Assembly (NCBI GenBank): GCA_023653785.1
Contig: JAMKCH010056757.1
Location: 1 to 64,000, forward strand
DNA: 64,000 nucleotides
Reading direction: 5' to 3'
Source: Ophioderma brevispina
Taxonomy: Eukaryota > Echinodermata > Ophiuroidea > Amphilepidida > Ophiodermatidae
In this document: piece after piece, positions 36,040-46,790 of the stretch
How positions within the stretch are numbered: position 1 is the first letter of the stretch
Layout of the letters: each line of letters opens with the position of its first letter
Translations under genes and position numbers: made by a program
The notes under the pieces: model-generated
What the model was told of the DNA's origin: nothing
The model's input: only the letters and a program-made list of their open reading frames with translations
The model's database searches: none

Positions 36040-36388
36040 AGGTGCAACGAGAGATTTCACATATCAGGTGTCCCTAAAAAAATCGAAAGCACTGATGGTT
36101 ACTTGAAGTAAAGCATTCCATCAAAAATAACCCCATCTGAAAGGATTACACTAAGAAATGTTTCTTTGGTACAACAATTGTGAAATTTCTAATTTTGTAT
36201 AAGAGCAAATACAAAATTCAGCCTGTGTTTTATATTGAAATATAAGCAAGTCGAAATCACCTTTTTTCCTCTCATTTAAGACATTTCTGAAGCCAAATAA
36301 AAGGTAAGAAATGTACTGAGTGTCTAATCTACATGAAATTACTATTATGACACATTATTAGGGGGCCGCAAAATCTCTCGTTGCACCT
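36040..36388 (+). mobile_element. TTAA-flanked MITE, AGGTGCAACGAGAG family (best copy)
   Basis: TTAA at 36036-36039 and 36389-36392. The ends AGGTGCAACGAGAGATTT and AAATCTCTCGTTGCACCT are perfect inverted repeats of 18 bp. The 349-bp interior has no frame of note. Confidence 0.85.
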
Positions 36389-36392
36389 TTAA

Positions 36393-37007
36393 GCTACACT
36401 GCAATGGAAAACAAACAATCGAATCCCGAAGCAACCCTAGCTGTATCCACCAAACATTAACTTGTGGCCTCAGTGGTATTTCTTTAACTTCATAAAAGGT
36501 ACAGCTGCCAAATTTCCAACTTAGCAAAATCTTGCTGATGACACTGAGCGAGTAGTTTCTTGCATTCTGTACATAATCTTTGATTTCTCACCTTTGCCCA
36601 GACCTAGATTTGCCATCCTTTAAAGCGTCATAAAAGAAAGACAACCACTGTAAATAAGAAAGTCATAATCACCCCCAATTTGTCTTAACATGGTTAAGTA
36701 GGCCACCTTTTGAACGCCTCCAATATTGAGTGACGAAAACTATGCTCATGTTTACTGCTTGGTGATGATTATGATTCAAATAGGTAAACGGGTCTCCAAA
36801 TCTGAGTTATCGGGTTTAACTATTACAGTTTGAGAAGAAGCACTTAGCTTATGCTAAAAATACAACCAATGTGTTCACACGACAGGTCGTGCTTAGGTTT
36901 TACAAATCTAATGTTACCCTAGAATTTGTTTACTTTGTTTGAAATGAGATTCTAAAATGGTCGCCTAACATTGTTGCCATTGTTCAATTATCTTAAAGCC
37001 AACTTCA
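36393..37007. other. No gene seen
   Basis: Unique-looking sequence between two MITEs. Confidence 0.5.
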
Positions 37008-37510
37008 AGGTACATTTTGTGATCATAGCCCCTCATTTTTGGTTTATGGTTCACTTGATATCCACAAGAAAAGGTTATTTCCAAAATTTCAGTTGATTCT
37101 TCTGGTGGGTTTTGAGGTCATGCGCATGGCTCGAAAAAGTGGGGAATTTGGGAAGCTCCTTCCCAGGAAAACTTGACCATTTGGAGGGAAGCTTGGCCAT
37201 TTGGAGGGAAGCTTGGCCATTTGGAAGGAAATTTATACATAAGATATAGTGGGAAATCTGTGAGAAATGCGACTATCTTCCGTGAAATTTACATTTTTTT
37301 CAACCCCTGGTTATGCGCAAAATGTTTGTATCATGCTGCCCCTTACGGTGTTGTAATCTCTGTTTACAAGGAGAAATACAAAATTATGAATTTCTTTAAG
37401 AGCAGATCAAATTTGCTTGTACTATACTTATGCCAATGGTTCATATGATATAAAAATCTCAACATTTTTTTAGGCAAGTTAGGGGGACGAGGCTGTGGAT
37501 CACTAATGAC
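37008..37510 (+). mobile_element. MITE related to the one at 56626-57210
   Basis: Starts AGGTACATTTTGTGATCA and ends 'aggctgtggatcac'. It shares 'acaaaatt..gaatttctt', 'gatgatataaaaatctcaac'-like and 'aggcaagtta.gggg' with the 56.6-kb copy. The TTAA flanks are worn (TTCA at the left). A 17-base phrase 'tggccatttggagggaa' is repeated in tandem at 37168-37226. Confidence 0.6.
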
Positions 37511-38992
37511 TAAGTTTTCATCATTTAAAAGGCATAACATGAAATTTTAATTGGAGATTTCAAATTTGTGTACACAAGACTAAAGACAAACAAAGTTGGC
37601 AACTTTTACGTCAAATTTTGCATTGAAATTTTCCACACATCCAAAACTTCATCCATGTTATATGGCTTAAACCTCAAAATTGGCAAAAGAATCTAGATCA
37701 GTTTGGATTAAGTCTGGAAAACCTAACCTTATCAGGGTTGGCAATATGATTTAGATTACGGTTGCATTGGGGTTACAGATAGGATAAGGGGTTAATATAG
37801 ATAGGGCTAGAGTTACAAGGTGCAAGGTAGTGTTGAAAAGGGCGAGCTGAGTACAAAATTAATGCAATGGTTAAGTCTCATTTTCACATATATTTAAGGA
37901 TCCCTTTTAGTATCTTTAGTATCTGACCATTGTTTTATCAATTTTAACACAGGATTTAACACAGCTGTTTGAAAGTCTCATTTATTATGACAAAACAAAA
38001 ATAAAACAAATATCAATGGCGACACAGTTTTGACAATTGATTTGGATTATTTATTCCACTGACTACATCCTGTGTAAATTTCATTGTGGGCAAATGTGTT
38101 TTTTCTTAGAAATCTAGTTTTACACGTCTTCCTATGGAAAATAAGCATATAGAGGGCGCTATAACATATAAATCTTTACCTTTGTAGGCCTATATGGCAA
38201 GATTCACGCAATGGATTTTTCTGCTTTTTGCAGAGGTAATAGCTCCTTACTTATATCAGTTGTCAAAATTGTGTCGCCACTGCTCAAAATTGTTCTAAAA
38301 ATAAAAGAGACACTTTGCACGGGGTCAACAGCTGTGTTAATAACCCTGACAACAACACTTTATGTGTAGCCATGAAGAACTCTGTATATGCATGCATGCA
38401 CACACATATGCATGCACACGGGTGCACACTGTCACACGCAGGTGTGTATGTACCACACAGATATACCTGCCCTTGTAGTCAATATTCACAATAAAACCTG
38501 AACAAAGACAGAAAACTTGAAATAAATGACTGGAGAAAGAGGGTGAAACCAGGTTGGGTTCCTTCTACAAAGCCAATCATAACCAGATATGACACAGTTA
38601 TGTTTTAGTGCATAGACACCGCAATTTAGGCCAAATATGTTGAGCCAGAGGGCCAAAACTTAAGCCCGACTGAATATATATCGTTGCTAAAGTACGGTCT
38701 CAAGAAGATCAGAGTTAACCATCCGTTTTAGGCATGCTGTGTGAACAGAGCCCATAAACAAGAATAAATGGCCTCTGCTCTTTCTGTGCCATTAGACAGA
38801 CCAGCAAATTCACGGTTATTTGTCAAATTTTATGTTCTAAATCCTAGTTATAGACAACATGTTTTGTACGCCACACCAGAAAAAAAAAACAACAGCAGCG
38901 AAGGTGTCTAAAATTAGGTGGATGTAAGAGAAAGAATTTGGAATGGATGTTTCACAACATACGAGACCCTCTTTCTTTATAGTTGCCAGGAT
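37511..38992. other. No gene seen; CA/ATGC microsatellite at 38385-38450
   Basis: 37730-37850 has scattered GGGTTA-like words. 38385-38450 alternates 'atgcatgc' and 'cacacacatatg'. The remainder is unique-looking. Confidence 0.5.
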
Positions 38993-38996
38993 TTAA

Positions 38997-39297
38997 AGGT
39001 GCTTGTTCTGACCTTCTTTGGGAGCCTTTATTTTTCTCATTGTCATCCTGAATTTTCAGATTTAGCCTGTGAAATCTTAAGGCTAAAGGATGTGATGTTT
39101 GGTTTGGATGTCATGAGCAAAAACGTGCCCCATTCAACCAAGGTTAATTTTACAGAGTACTCTATGGGGATTACAAAATCACGTTTTTAGCTCTTACATA
39201 AAAATGCATTGAATATTGGCGCGAAATTTTACAGATGGGCTTTTTACAAAAGCCATTCTATCAAGCTGAAAACATACTTAAATTGGGTCATCCCCCT
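38997..39297 (+). mobile_element. TTAA-flanked MITE, GGCTAAAGGAT family, copy 1
   Basis: TTAA at 38993-38996 and 39298-39301. Shares 'cctgtgaaatctt', 'ggctaaaggat', 'tttggtttgga', 'atgagcaaaaa', 'gtttttagctct', 'acagatggg' and 'ccattctatcaag' with 51010-51354. The 90-residue plus frame at 38918-39190 is produced by the repeat. Confidence 0.75.
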
Positions 39298-39301
39298 TTA
39301 A

Positions 39302-39734
39302 ATTTGTTCTAGTGCAGATGTTGCTTCCAATGGGGGGGGGGGGGGGGAAGGGGGTCAATAATGATAATTGGAGACAAAATTATTCATGAAACTCTTTATA
39401 TTCAGCACAATAACCCTTTTATCAGTGTATCTCATTTAAGATGTTTCATTCATAGACAATGCAATCTAAATTAATCTAAATGTACTTGATGAAACAATCA
39501 ATGTAATGACTATAAAGTCTAAAGTATAGGTCCAAATAACAATCATGTTTTTCTCACATTTCACCTAATTTATAGAGTTTGTCTCATCTGAAGTATGAAG
39601 TGCCGACACGCGTATGTGCCGCCTTTCAGTTGCAGTGCGCTTGTGGCTTTGCCTACACGTGTGCTGAAAGTCGGTTCAATGTACACGCCCATGTCGCTAC
39701 TTCAGAGTATAGACCTTGATATTTTCCAACATGG
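39302..39734. other. No gene seen; poly-G tract at 39331-39348
   Basis: Unique-looking sequence apart from the G run. Confidence 0.5.
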
Positions 39735-39860
39735 GTGGATACTGTACAGGTTACAACACTTTGATCAGTGGTTTTTGAGATGGCTTCCCAAAGGATGACA
39801 TTTGGGAAGCCATCTCAAAAGCACTGGTCTAAGAACTAGGTTTGTTTGAACTCATTTGAA
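39735..39860 (-). repeat. GATGGC hairpin family, member with 20-bp perfect stem
   Basis: TTTTGAGATGGCTTCCCAAA (39773-39792) pairs perfectly with 39801-39820 around an 8-base loop. Read on the minus strand, its flank 'gagttcaaacaaacctagttctt' (in part) aligns with the flanks at 15575 and 2905. Best-preserved member of the family. Confidence 0.85.
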
Positions 39861-39863
39861 TGG

Positions 39864-40158
39864 AGGGCGGGCAGGTGTAGTGGCTTATCCACTCGCCTTT
39901 CACCAATGTGACCCAGGTTCAATCCCCTGCGGAGCCTGTGTCGTACGTGAATTTGGTTGCCGATCCACACCCGTCCTCGCAGGTTTTCTCCGAGAACTTT
40001 GGTTTCCTCCTACATCTAAAACTGGACTTCTTCCCATAAAGCCTTCCTTGTTGTTCTTGATTTACTTGTGCTGTAGCAGCCTAAGGCACTCCACAACAGC
40101 GCCCTGAGCACTTCGGTGGATTTGTCGCACGTTATAAAAATTAAATATTATTATTATT
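39864..40158 (+). mobile_element. tRNA-derived SINE with ATT tail
   Basis: The head has an A-box-like GTGTAGTGGCTTA and a B-box-like GGTTCAATCCC (39916-39926). A central domain contains 'caggttttctccgagaac' and 'ggtttcctcc', found in SINEs of many animals. The end reads 'gcacgttataaaaatt' followed by ATTATTATT. About 295 bp in all. The 83-residue plus frame over it is not a gene. The internal promoter would be read by RNA polymerase III. Confidence 0.8.
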
Positions 40159-40780
40159 TTTATGCCAATTTTAAATATGGTCATTAAAATACAAACTTTT
40201 AAAATAAATATTTTTTTTAAATTAAAATTTGATATCTCAAAAACTACAGATGCCTGTAGGGCTCAATGGGTTTACTGGCAAATTGGGTTTATGAAAGCAC
40301 AATATTTAGCAGTTACAAAAGAATAGGCTTATGTTGGAGGTTTAGAAATGATGTCCATGGTTAAATTTTGAGTTTGGAATAGATTTAAGTCTCAAGTTAG
40401 GGCTAGAGTAAGATTTAAAGTATTGTTAGAAGATAAGGTGGGTAAGATTTGTACAAAAATGGTTAAAGTTGCTTATTTCTTTGAAAAAATTAACTCAAAA
40501 TTTGCATTACTGACACAAATACAAATTACCCAATCTGAAGCGGTTTCCTACTTGATCTAAAGAAAAAATAATGAGGTCCAAAGATTTTCTATGAATTTCT
40601 AAAAAGAAAATAGAACACCATAAATAGTGTAATGCAAAGGTAATCAAAACATTAAGTCTGAGTTAAATTTGGTGATTTTTGGTATGCAAAATAATTATGC
40701 TACCATTAAAAATAATAACATTTACTAGTTATTTGCTATCAAAAACTTTAAAAAAATACAGCAAGTAAACTTGCATCATC
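40159..40780. other. No gene seen
   Basis: AT-rich unique-looking sequence. Confidence 0.5.
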
Positions 40781-40781
40781 C

Positions 40782-41046
40782 CCCTGGCAAGATGGCAGTC
40801 TGAAACATGACCTCAGATGACCTTTGACCTTGGTCCATGACCTTTGACATCATCCACACATGAAGGAACCCCTATTGCACCTTAACCCCAAGTCTGGTTT
40901 AAATCGGACTTACACATTTTGAAGGATATGCGAAAAACGAAAACCTAACCAAAACCTAACCAAACTGGAACACACATACACATACATACATACGGACATT
41001 CGCACCCTCGCAATATCCCCCTCTGCTTTTCAAGCCAGGGGGATAA
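40782..41046. mobile_element. MITE with ATCCCCCTGGC ends carrying TGACCT repeats
   Basis: The ends ATCCCCCTGGCAAG and CAAGCCAGGGGGAT are inverted. The interior has four TGACCT-type half sites (40808-40850) and a stretch of 'catacata' repeats. A fragment of the same family is at 15868-15912. Confidence 0.7.
40818..40830 (-). promoter_or_regulatory. Perfect DR1 nuclear-receptor motif
   Basis: TGACCTTTGACCT, i.e. AGGTCAAAGGTCA on the minus strand: two AGGTCA half sites one base apart, the site type bound by RXR heterodimers and HNF4. A second, one-mismatch version TGACCTTTGACA follows at about 40838. Binding in vivo is inference. Confidence 0.5.
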
Positions 41047-42639
41047 AAAATGGCTGAGGAAAAGGATCACAAAGTAAAAGAATCTGGGTTTTACAACACA
41101 CATCCAGTTTTTAGTTTTTATACGAACAATAACTACAGTTGCTATGTACAGTGCAAGGTTGTGCAACAGGTATTTTTTTTTGGTATTGAGTATTTTTCAG
41201 CAGGTGCAGCAGACATAGCCAAACACCTCTGTGAGCAAACACTCATCCCATCAATCCATCTTATTTGACGGGAAAATATCATTAATTCTTAAAGAAAGTA
41301 GGCCAGCGCTTGTAACACAAGACTCCGCCGTAGATTAGATACAATTCTCCCTTCAAAAGCGCAATTTCAGAGCTTTGCAAAAACACCAATTTGCATTCAG
41401 TCAGACACTCTGTGTAAGAGACAAGCCCCTCATCCCGTCCTGTCGTTTGCAATTTGCGAAATTGCGTCGTCTGATATCATTATCTGATCGATGGGGCAAC
41501 AATGAGCCTGTTCGTCCGTTAGGTATATAGACCTTTCTCTGGTCCATTGTTTGCAGATGAGACGTATCAACATGACTCATTGTGCTGTGTGTTCTGCTCA
41601 ATGCAAGGCCCCCGCAAGAGGCTACTGGCCAGTACCTCATACACAGAGACACTACAATAACATTATCGTATGGGTTAAAAAACACTCAAAGCTATGTTTC
41701 AATAATTTGCTCAGTGAAGAAAACACGAAAGACTACAGCGTGCAGCTAGAGTTTTCCCGCTTTTTATCTCATGTCTAATGTAACGTCTCTCACTCCGTTC
41801 AAGTCTAGGGGTTACTAAGTAAATTACAAGACATCGTAAATGTAGGTCTGGGTCTTAAAGTACAGTTAATATTTAAAAGTATGCCACTTCTACATTAGGG
41901 TTAACTAGTAGCCATAATTTCTCATAAGCGCTATCCTTTTAATCTTGGCCGCAATGTCGCAATCACTAAGTGACAACTAGTGGCACTAAACCAGACCACC
42001 CCTTAATTCAGCTCCGGACAGATAGGGTTAACATTTTTATCATAGAAATTTTAGGGTTGACCTTTTAGAAATGCCAGGGTTAACATTTTCTCACGGATGG
42101 ACATACGGACATAGCCTATTTTATAGTCCCCATTCCGAACTTAATTTGGCCAGGGAAATTACACCCAAAACTGATCCAACTATTTTAATTTCACACAAGA
42201 CAGTTAATGCTCACATGAATCTTTATCAACCTATATGATATGGGTGCTGTTCAGAGAGAAAGGTTGATCCTAATGGCAACACAAATTACACCCAAAATGC
42301 ATGATTTTCAGCTGAAAATCCCCATTTTCAACTGAAAATTTCCTTCTCCAGCACCCCCCAAACAAATGTGGAAATTTTTATATCAGCTGAACTGCAGGCT
42401 TTCCTGTAGTATATGCAGTGTAATTTTTTATCTTCCAATTAAATCATCAATACAAGTATTTTTGTAAATTCTGTCTGTAAATTTCCAGTTATAACACAGT
42501 GGCCTATATAGCACGGTGATAGCAACAATTGCACATAACATGGATGTTTGTAATCGGAATCCATTGAAAATTAGCTTTGGACTGTACAAGAAAACAAGAT
42601 GCTTAAAATCATGAAATGCACCTTGAAGGTAAAAAAAAA
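41047..42639. other. No gene recognised; possible conserved block at 41290-41560
   Basis: 41290-41560 is repeat-free and balanced, with an octamer ATTTGCAT near 41390. The remainder has short frames (41050-41268, 41401-41685, 41551-41778) without protein signature. Confidence 0.35.
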
Positions 42640-42902
42640 ATTGCATCGCGGTCCCCGGACCACGAGTCCTTAGGCAAGGTAATCTCAATTGCCTTGTTGA
42701 CCCAAGTGAAATCTGGGGAGCTGTTATGAGGAATATTACAATCTAAGTGCTGATAAGTATGTGTAGATGAAGGGAAATGATTATGACAATTTCCTGATGG
42801 CAGCGTAATAATGATACGCAATAGTGCTTGGAGACTGTTTACAGTGATAAAGCACAATATAAAACTTCATTATTATTATAATTATTAATATTATTATTAC
42901 TT
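42640..42902 (+). mobile_element. Probable SINE with ATT tail
   Basis: Begins in 'gcggtccccggaccacgag', continues 'cttgttgacccaagtg', and ends 'gtgataaagcacaatataaa' followed by ATTATTATT, the usual layout of tRNA-type SINE tails. The head is too worn to identify the tRNA. Confidence 0.45.
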
Positions 42903-43018
42903 AGAGATTTTTGGTTTGAAATGGCTGTGGCATACGACTGACTGTGAAAGTTCACAAACATGTCATTTTATTTTAGATCATATTTTAAACTTCATGTTTA
43001 ACCCCCGAGGTCTACCAA

Positions 43019-43170
43019 CTTTCTTACAGCATCTCCGATTGGCCCATTAACATGCTATAACCAGAGTAACCAATCAAATAGATCTGCCTGTATGCACCTT
43101 TAAGCTTTTCTTACAATATCTCTGATTGGCTAATTGTATCATAATAACCCTATGAATTACCAATCAAATC
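43019..43170. repeat. Short tandem duplication with ATTGG/CCAAT words
   Basis: 'ttcttacagcatctccgattgg' (in part) to 'accaatcaaat' at 43019-43080 is repeated with changes at 43108-43170. Each unit starts with TGATTGG or CGATTGG and ends with ACCAATCAAAT, so it also forms an inverted pair. Confidence 0.65.
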
Positions 43171-43216
43171 ATTCAAATCAGCCAGTAGTTCAGGGTCAAT
43201 CAACTAGCATAAAATC

Positions 43217-43517
43217 ATGGGGGGGTAGGACATACTAACCTAACAGCAACAGAACGAAAATAATGAAAATCTAAATGAGCGTAATTGGAAATTATACTAT
43301 TTTGCAGCGGGGTTAATCCACTAACCTCAACGAATTTTGAAGTCAATAATTTATTCCAAAATTATCACAATATTTCTAAGATGTATTGAACTAAGGTTTA
43401 AGAGGAGATTTTGTAATGTAACTGTGACAGAGACTGCCATTGTAAATGCACATAGCAAATTACCTTTTGGAAATCCCCAATGCCTAAATTGAGCAGGTCG
43501 TGTCCTACCCCCCTGAA
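43217..43517. mobile_element. GGGGGGTAG inverted-repeat element, copy 2
   Basis: GGGGGGGTAGGACATAC at the left is mirrored by GTGTCCTACCCCCCTG at the right. The interior matches 32395-32500 in reverse. Confidence 0.65.
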
Positions 43518-43920
43518 AATCATCGCCCTTGTATTGTGTATGTCAAGAGTCAGATTGGGCAGGCGGTAAAGTTTAGGCAAAAAGTATTAGAATTTAACGA
43601 CACCTCAACACAATTGTGGTTATTGATGTAGACTTATTGATGAAGACACCCTACTTGTCATATTGTGTCATCATTACTTACATGAAACAATTTTACAAGA
43701 CCTAAACATAAGATACATTGTTCCCAGAATTCCCCCCCAATTCTGCAACAACACAAGAATTGCCCGTCAAAGCCAGTGTTGCGGTTGGGCTTAGGGTGCG
43801 GATGAAGTTTTATTAATACCAGAAGCCAAAAGCCCTTACAATATACAAAACATGATACAAGTATGCATGAGAAAGTTAGCCATAACATTTTACATTCAGA
43901 TCGGCTCAATATCTGCATCG
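43518..43920. other. No gene seen
   Basis: Unique-looking sequence. Confidence 0.5.
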
Positions 43921-43965
43921 TAGTGGGCTGACAAGCAGGTTACCACCGTACTGGTCAGCCCACTA
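43921..43965. repeat. Hairpin with 12-bp perfect arms
   Basis: TAGTGGGCTGAC (43921-43932) pairs with GTCAGCCCACTA (43954-43965) around a 21-base loop, just upstream of the GC-rich island. Confidence 0.8.
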
Positions 43966-44019
43966 AAATAAGTACTGAAACACTAGAGTACTATACCCAG
44001 AACACATTGAACTGACTTG

Positions 44020-44420
44020 ACCCAAGTGAAGAGCGAGCCGGGGGTCCCAAGCCAACAGGTCTGTTTTTGGCCCCCAGGGTGGGGGGCCTTCACAACGGCG
44101 ACATTGGACGTTATAAAAAGTGGCTGGAGAACCCTGGCCGGCGCACCGCCCCTCCACTACGCCCTGACCAGGAGAATCCGAATCCCAGAGGCACAGCCAG
44201 CTGAAGCACTTCCCCGCTCAGCAGCAAGTGTTCGAACTGCATCCCGACCAGACACTGAGTACCGTAGCACAAATGGGAGGTGGGTCGGGAATTTTTCCAC
44301 AATCTATCCTTTATGCACCCTAACCAAGCGGAGCTCTGATTGGCTGGGGATTCCTGTCGCCGGAATTCGCGAAGCGCACGTGTCCCACCCGACAGCTGAG
44401 GGACCGGCCGCACATTGAGC
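44020..44420 (-). promoter_or_regulatory. GC- and CpG-rich island with promoter-like motifs
   Basis: About 400 bp of strongly GC-rich sequence in AT-rich surroundings. Reading the minus strand it has an E-box CACGTG (44377-44382), a full NF-Y-type CCAAT box AGCCAATCAG (44337-44346) and a TATA-like CATAAAG (44309-44315), in the order expected upstream of a start near 44285. Open frames occur on both strands, as expected from GC content; none is recognised. On the plus strand a TATAAAAAG lies at 44113. It could equally be a GC-rich repeat or the 5' end of an unseen gene. Confidence 0.3.
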
Positions 44421-45039
44421 CTCAGGGAAAAGTAGTCTTTTGTAATTAACTAGCTAATAAAAACCCCTGTTATAATGAATTTTTTATTTAATAATTCTAA
44501 TAAAAAAAGTAAAAAAAAACTCTATGATTAATTTTAATTTTAAAATTACAATTTCTTTTCATTTTATATCATCACCTACTCAAAGTTCAGACATGCATGG
44601 CAGTGGCGGCGTCCAGAGGGGCATGGGGGCATTTTTCCCCTCAAATTTTTGTTTCTTCTTCCCCCTCCCCCACCGAAAAAAAGCTGAATTGGGCAAAATT
44701 AGTGATTTGATCCCACAAATACATTTTTTTTGGAAAAATCAGCGATTGGAGCCAAAAATTGGTTCACAAATGCTACCAATAATTTTGATTTAAGTCCCCC
44801 CCCCCCCGTTTTCCCCCCAGAAGAGGTCTGGCACCACTACTGCATGCATATCCATGATCTCGAAAAAACAAAAATTTCAACACAAACCAAAAATATCCTT
44901 TTTACATGATTTGGAGAAAAAATGTAAGTTTTACAGTAATTATAAAAAAACATTAAAGGGATACAATGAGGAATTAGTTCCTTTGAATGTGCATTTCCAC
45001 ATTATTTATTAATTCTTAAAAAAAAAATAGTACTAAAAC
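44421..45039. other. No gene seen; worn repeat at 44600-44830
   Basis: 44605-44640 ('gcgtccagaggggcatggggg') and 44800-44830 (C tract, 'agaggtctggcaccactac') bracket a stretch that looks like a decayed inverted-repeat element. Confidence 0.4.
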
Positions 45040-45180
45040 TAATCTAAGTTTCGGCACATCATGTTGAAACATAGACATGTTAGAGCATCAGACGAGTCAT
45101 TCCCATTTAGGCGCCTCTTACGACATGCAGGGAAGCACAACGGGTCAATTCTTCACCCGAACCCGCAGGGGGCGTCATAT
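45040..45180 (-). mobile_element. SINE fragment with conserved GTCGTAAGAGGCG domain
   Basis: On the minus strand: 'cgggttcgggtgaagaatt', then 'ccctgcatgtcgtaagag', then 'gcgcctaaatggga'. The order (CGGGTT.GAAT, CATGCTTGTCGTAAGAGGCGACTAA) is that of a central domain shared by SINEs in molluscs and deuterostomes. Neither a tRNA head nor a tail is clear, so it is a fragment. Confidence 0.55.
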
Positions 45181-45185
45181 TGGGA

Positions 45186-46364
45186 AGAGCACCGATATTA
45201 ATATCTATAGGTTACAGTTAAACCTCATCTCTAACATCTAATACCAGAAAAGCTTGGAAAGTGGGTTTTTATTGGAACATAACTTCCACAAAATGGCGAA
45301 TTGATATAAAGAACATATTCTTTTCAAGGGAAAAGTAGCTTTAAACTGGGATAATACGTTTCACATGTCTAAGCACGTTGGTGGCAACACTATTGACCAT
45401 AGCAATTTCCTTAAACGAGCCAAAACTCGGAGACAAAGATTGATGTGTCAAATTTGGCTCCCTCAACAAAGAAACCATAGCTTAAATAGTGAAATAATGG
45501 TACTATAAGTATAATAGCATTTCATCTGCAGCACTCTTTGTTGTTGTTGAAATATAGGCACACGGTAACTTCTTATACTATCCATGGGATTTACTGCTAC
45601 ACACATGGTTTATTGTCAAAACAGCGCCAGGCTGTTGTGTGTTTAGAAAGTCATTATTATTCAACTGTTGCAGAAAAAAAATTTATATTTTCAAATGTAA
45701 TCATGCCAAAACAAAATGTATTCAAAATCTTGCAACATATTTGCGTTAAAGTAGCTACTCTAATCGGACAGACGTTACGACGCCGACGGGCACTAACATG
45801 GACGTTTATATCACTCTTAATGGTAACGAGGTGCGCGTGTCTGACAAGATAAAATAACTTGTGAAAGGACCAAAATAACTTTCAAATTTAATGAATTGTC
45901 CTATTGCACAAGAGTCTATATAAATGTGTATGATACATAGTTTTGCCCTGGCGGTTAATTTACTTATATACCACAATATGACACAAATATACTGATAACT
46001 CAACAATAAACTTTGTACTTGTTCACTTCCATGGAAGTGATGGGGAGTTGGCTATCATTGGTGCAGAATTATGACAATTGTAGGGGTCAGCTTGGTCCCT
46101 TATTCAGGATCCCTTCAAATGCCATTTTCCACGCAAAATCGCAAAGTTGCCGTGCATCTTCACTGTATTTTAAAGGGAAAACAATAAGCCAATTAAGAAG
46201 TTGGGTGCTTTTCCCAAACGTTTTTTAAACACGTGGCCGATATTAAATTTTATTATCCACCCCATATGGGACGGACGTGCGTCTGTCCACTTATACACGT
46301 TTTAATGAAAAAGGCAAATAGGGAAAACATTCTGTAAAGGTTGCAGGTAGGCAGGGGGACATAG
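45186..46364. other. No gene seen
   Basis: Unique-looking. The 104-residue plus frame at 45538-45852 has no motif. Confidence 0.45.
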
Positions 46365-46790
46365 GGGGATAGGAGGACAGGGAGAGGGAGCGGAGGAAGG
46401 AGGGGCAAAAGGTACTGAGGAGCTAGCGGAGGGGAAAGGAGGAGCTACAAGGGATAGGATGGGAGAAAAGAGAAGAGAGAAAGGATGGAGGAAGCAAGAA
46501 GGGAGGAAGAACAGGAGAGGATTTTTTTTGCGGAGAGATATAGAGGAGGTTTGAGAGGAGGAGGGAGGGATTAGCAGATGGGGTGAGCTAGCGAGGGAGG
46601 AAGGAAGTGGAGGAAGGGAGAAGCAGGGAGGAAAAATAAGAAAGAAGTGAGAGGGAGAGGGGAGAGAAGGGGGGAGAGAGAGAGGGGAGAGAGTAGAGGG
46701 AAGGAGTGCCGAGATGCGAGAGAGAGAGAGGAGAGAGAGAGAAAGAGAAGTGAGTAATAGAGAGATGGAGAAAAAAAGAGATAAATGCTG
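46365..46790 (+). repeat. Polypurine (GA/GGA) tract, about 425 bp
   Basis: Nearly all A and G on the plus strand, beginning 'gggggacataggggga' and ending in GAGAGA repeats. The 139-residue Ser/Leu/Pro-rich minus frame here is only its translation. Such tracts can form triplex DNA. Confidence 0.9.

Noticed and set aside
38385..38450. CRISPR-like array from repeated 'atgcatgc'/'cacacac'
   Set aside because: Irregular simple repeats without spacers; eukaryotic microsatellite.
39856..40107. 83-residue plus frame
   Set aside because: It is the body of a tRNA-derived SINE, not a gene.
44017..44418. 133-residue plus frame in the GC-rich island
   Set aside because: GC-rich sequence is open in several frames on both strands; no homology recognised.
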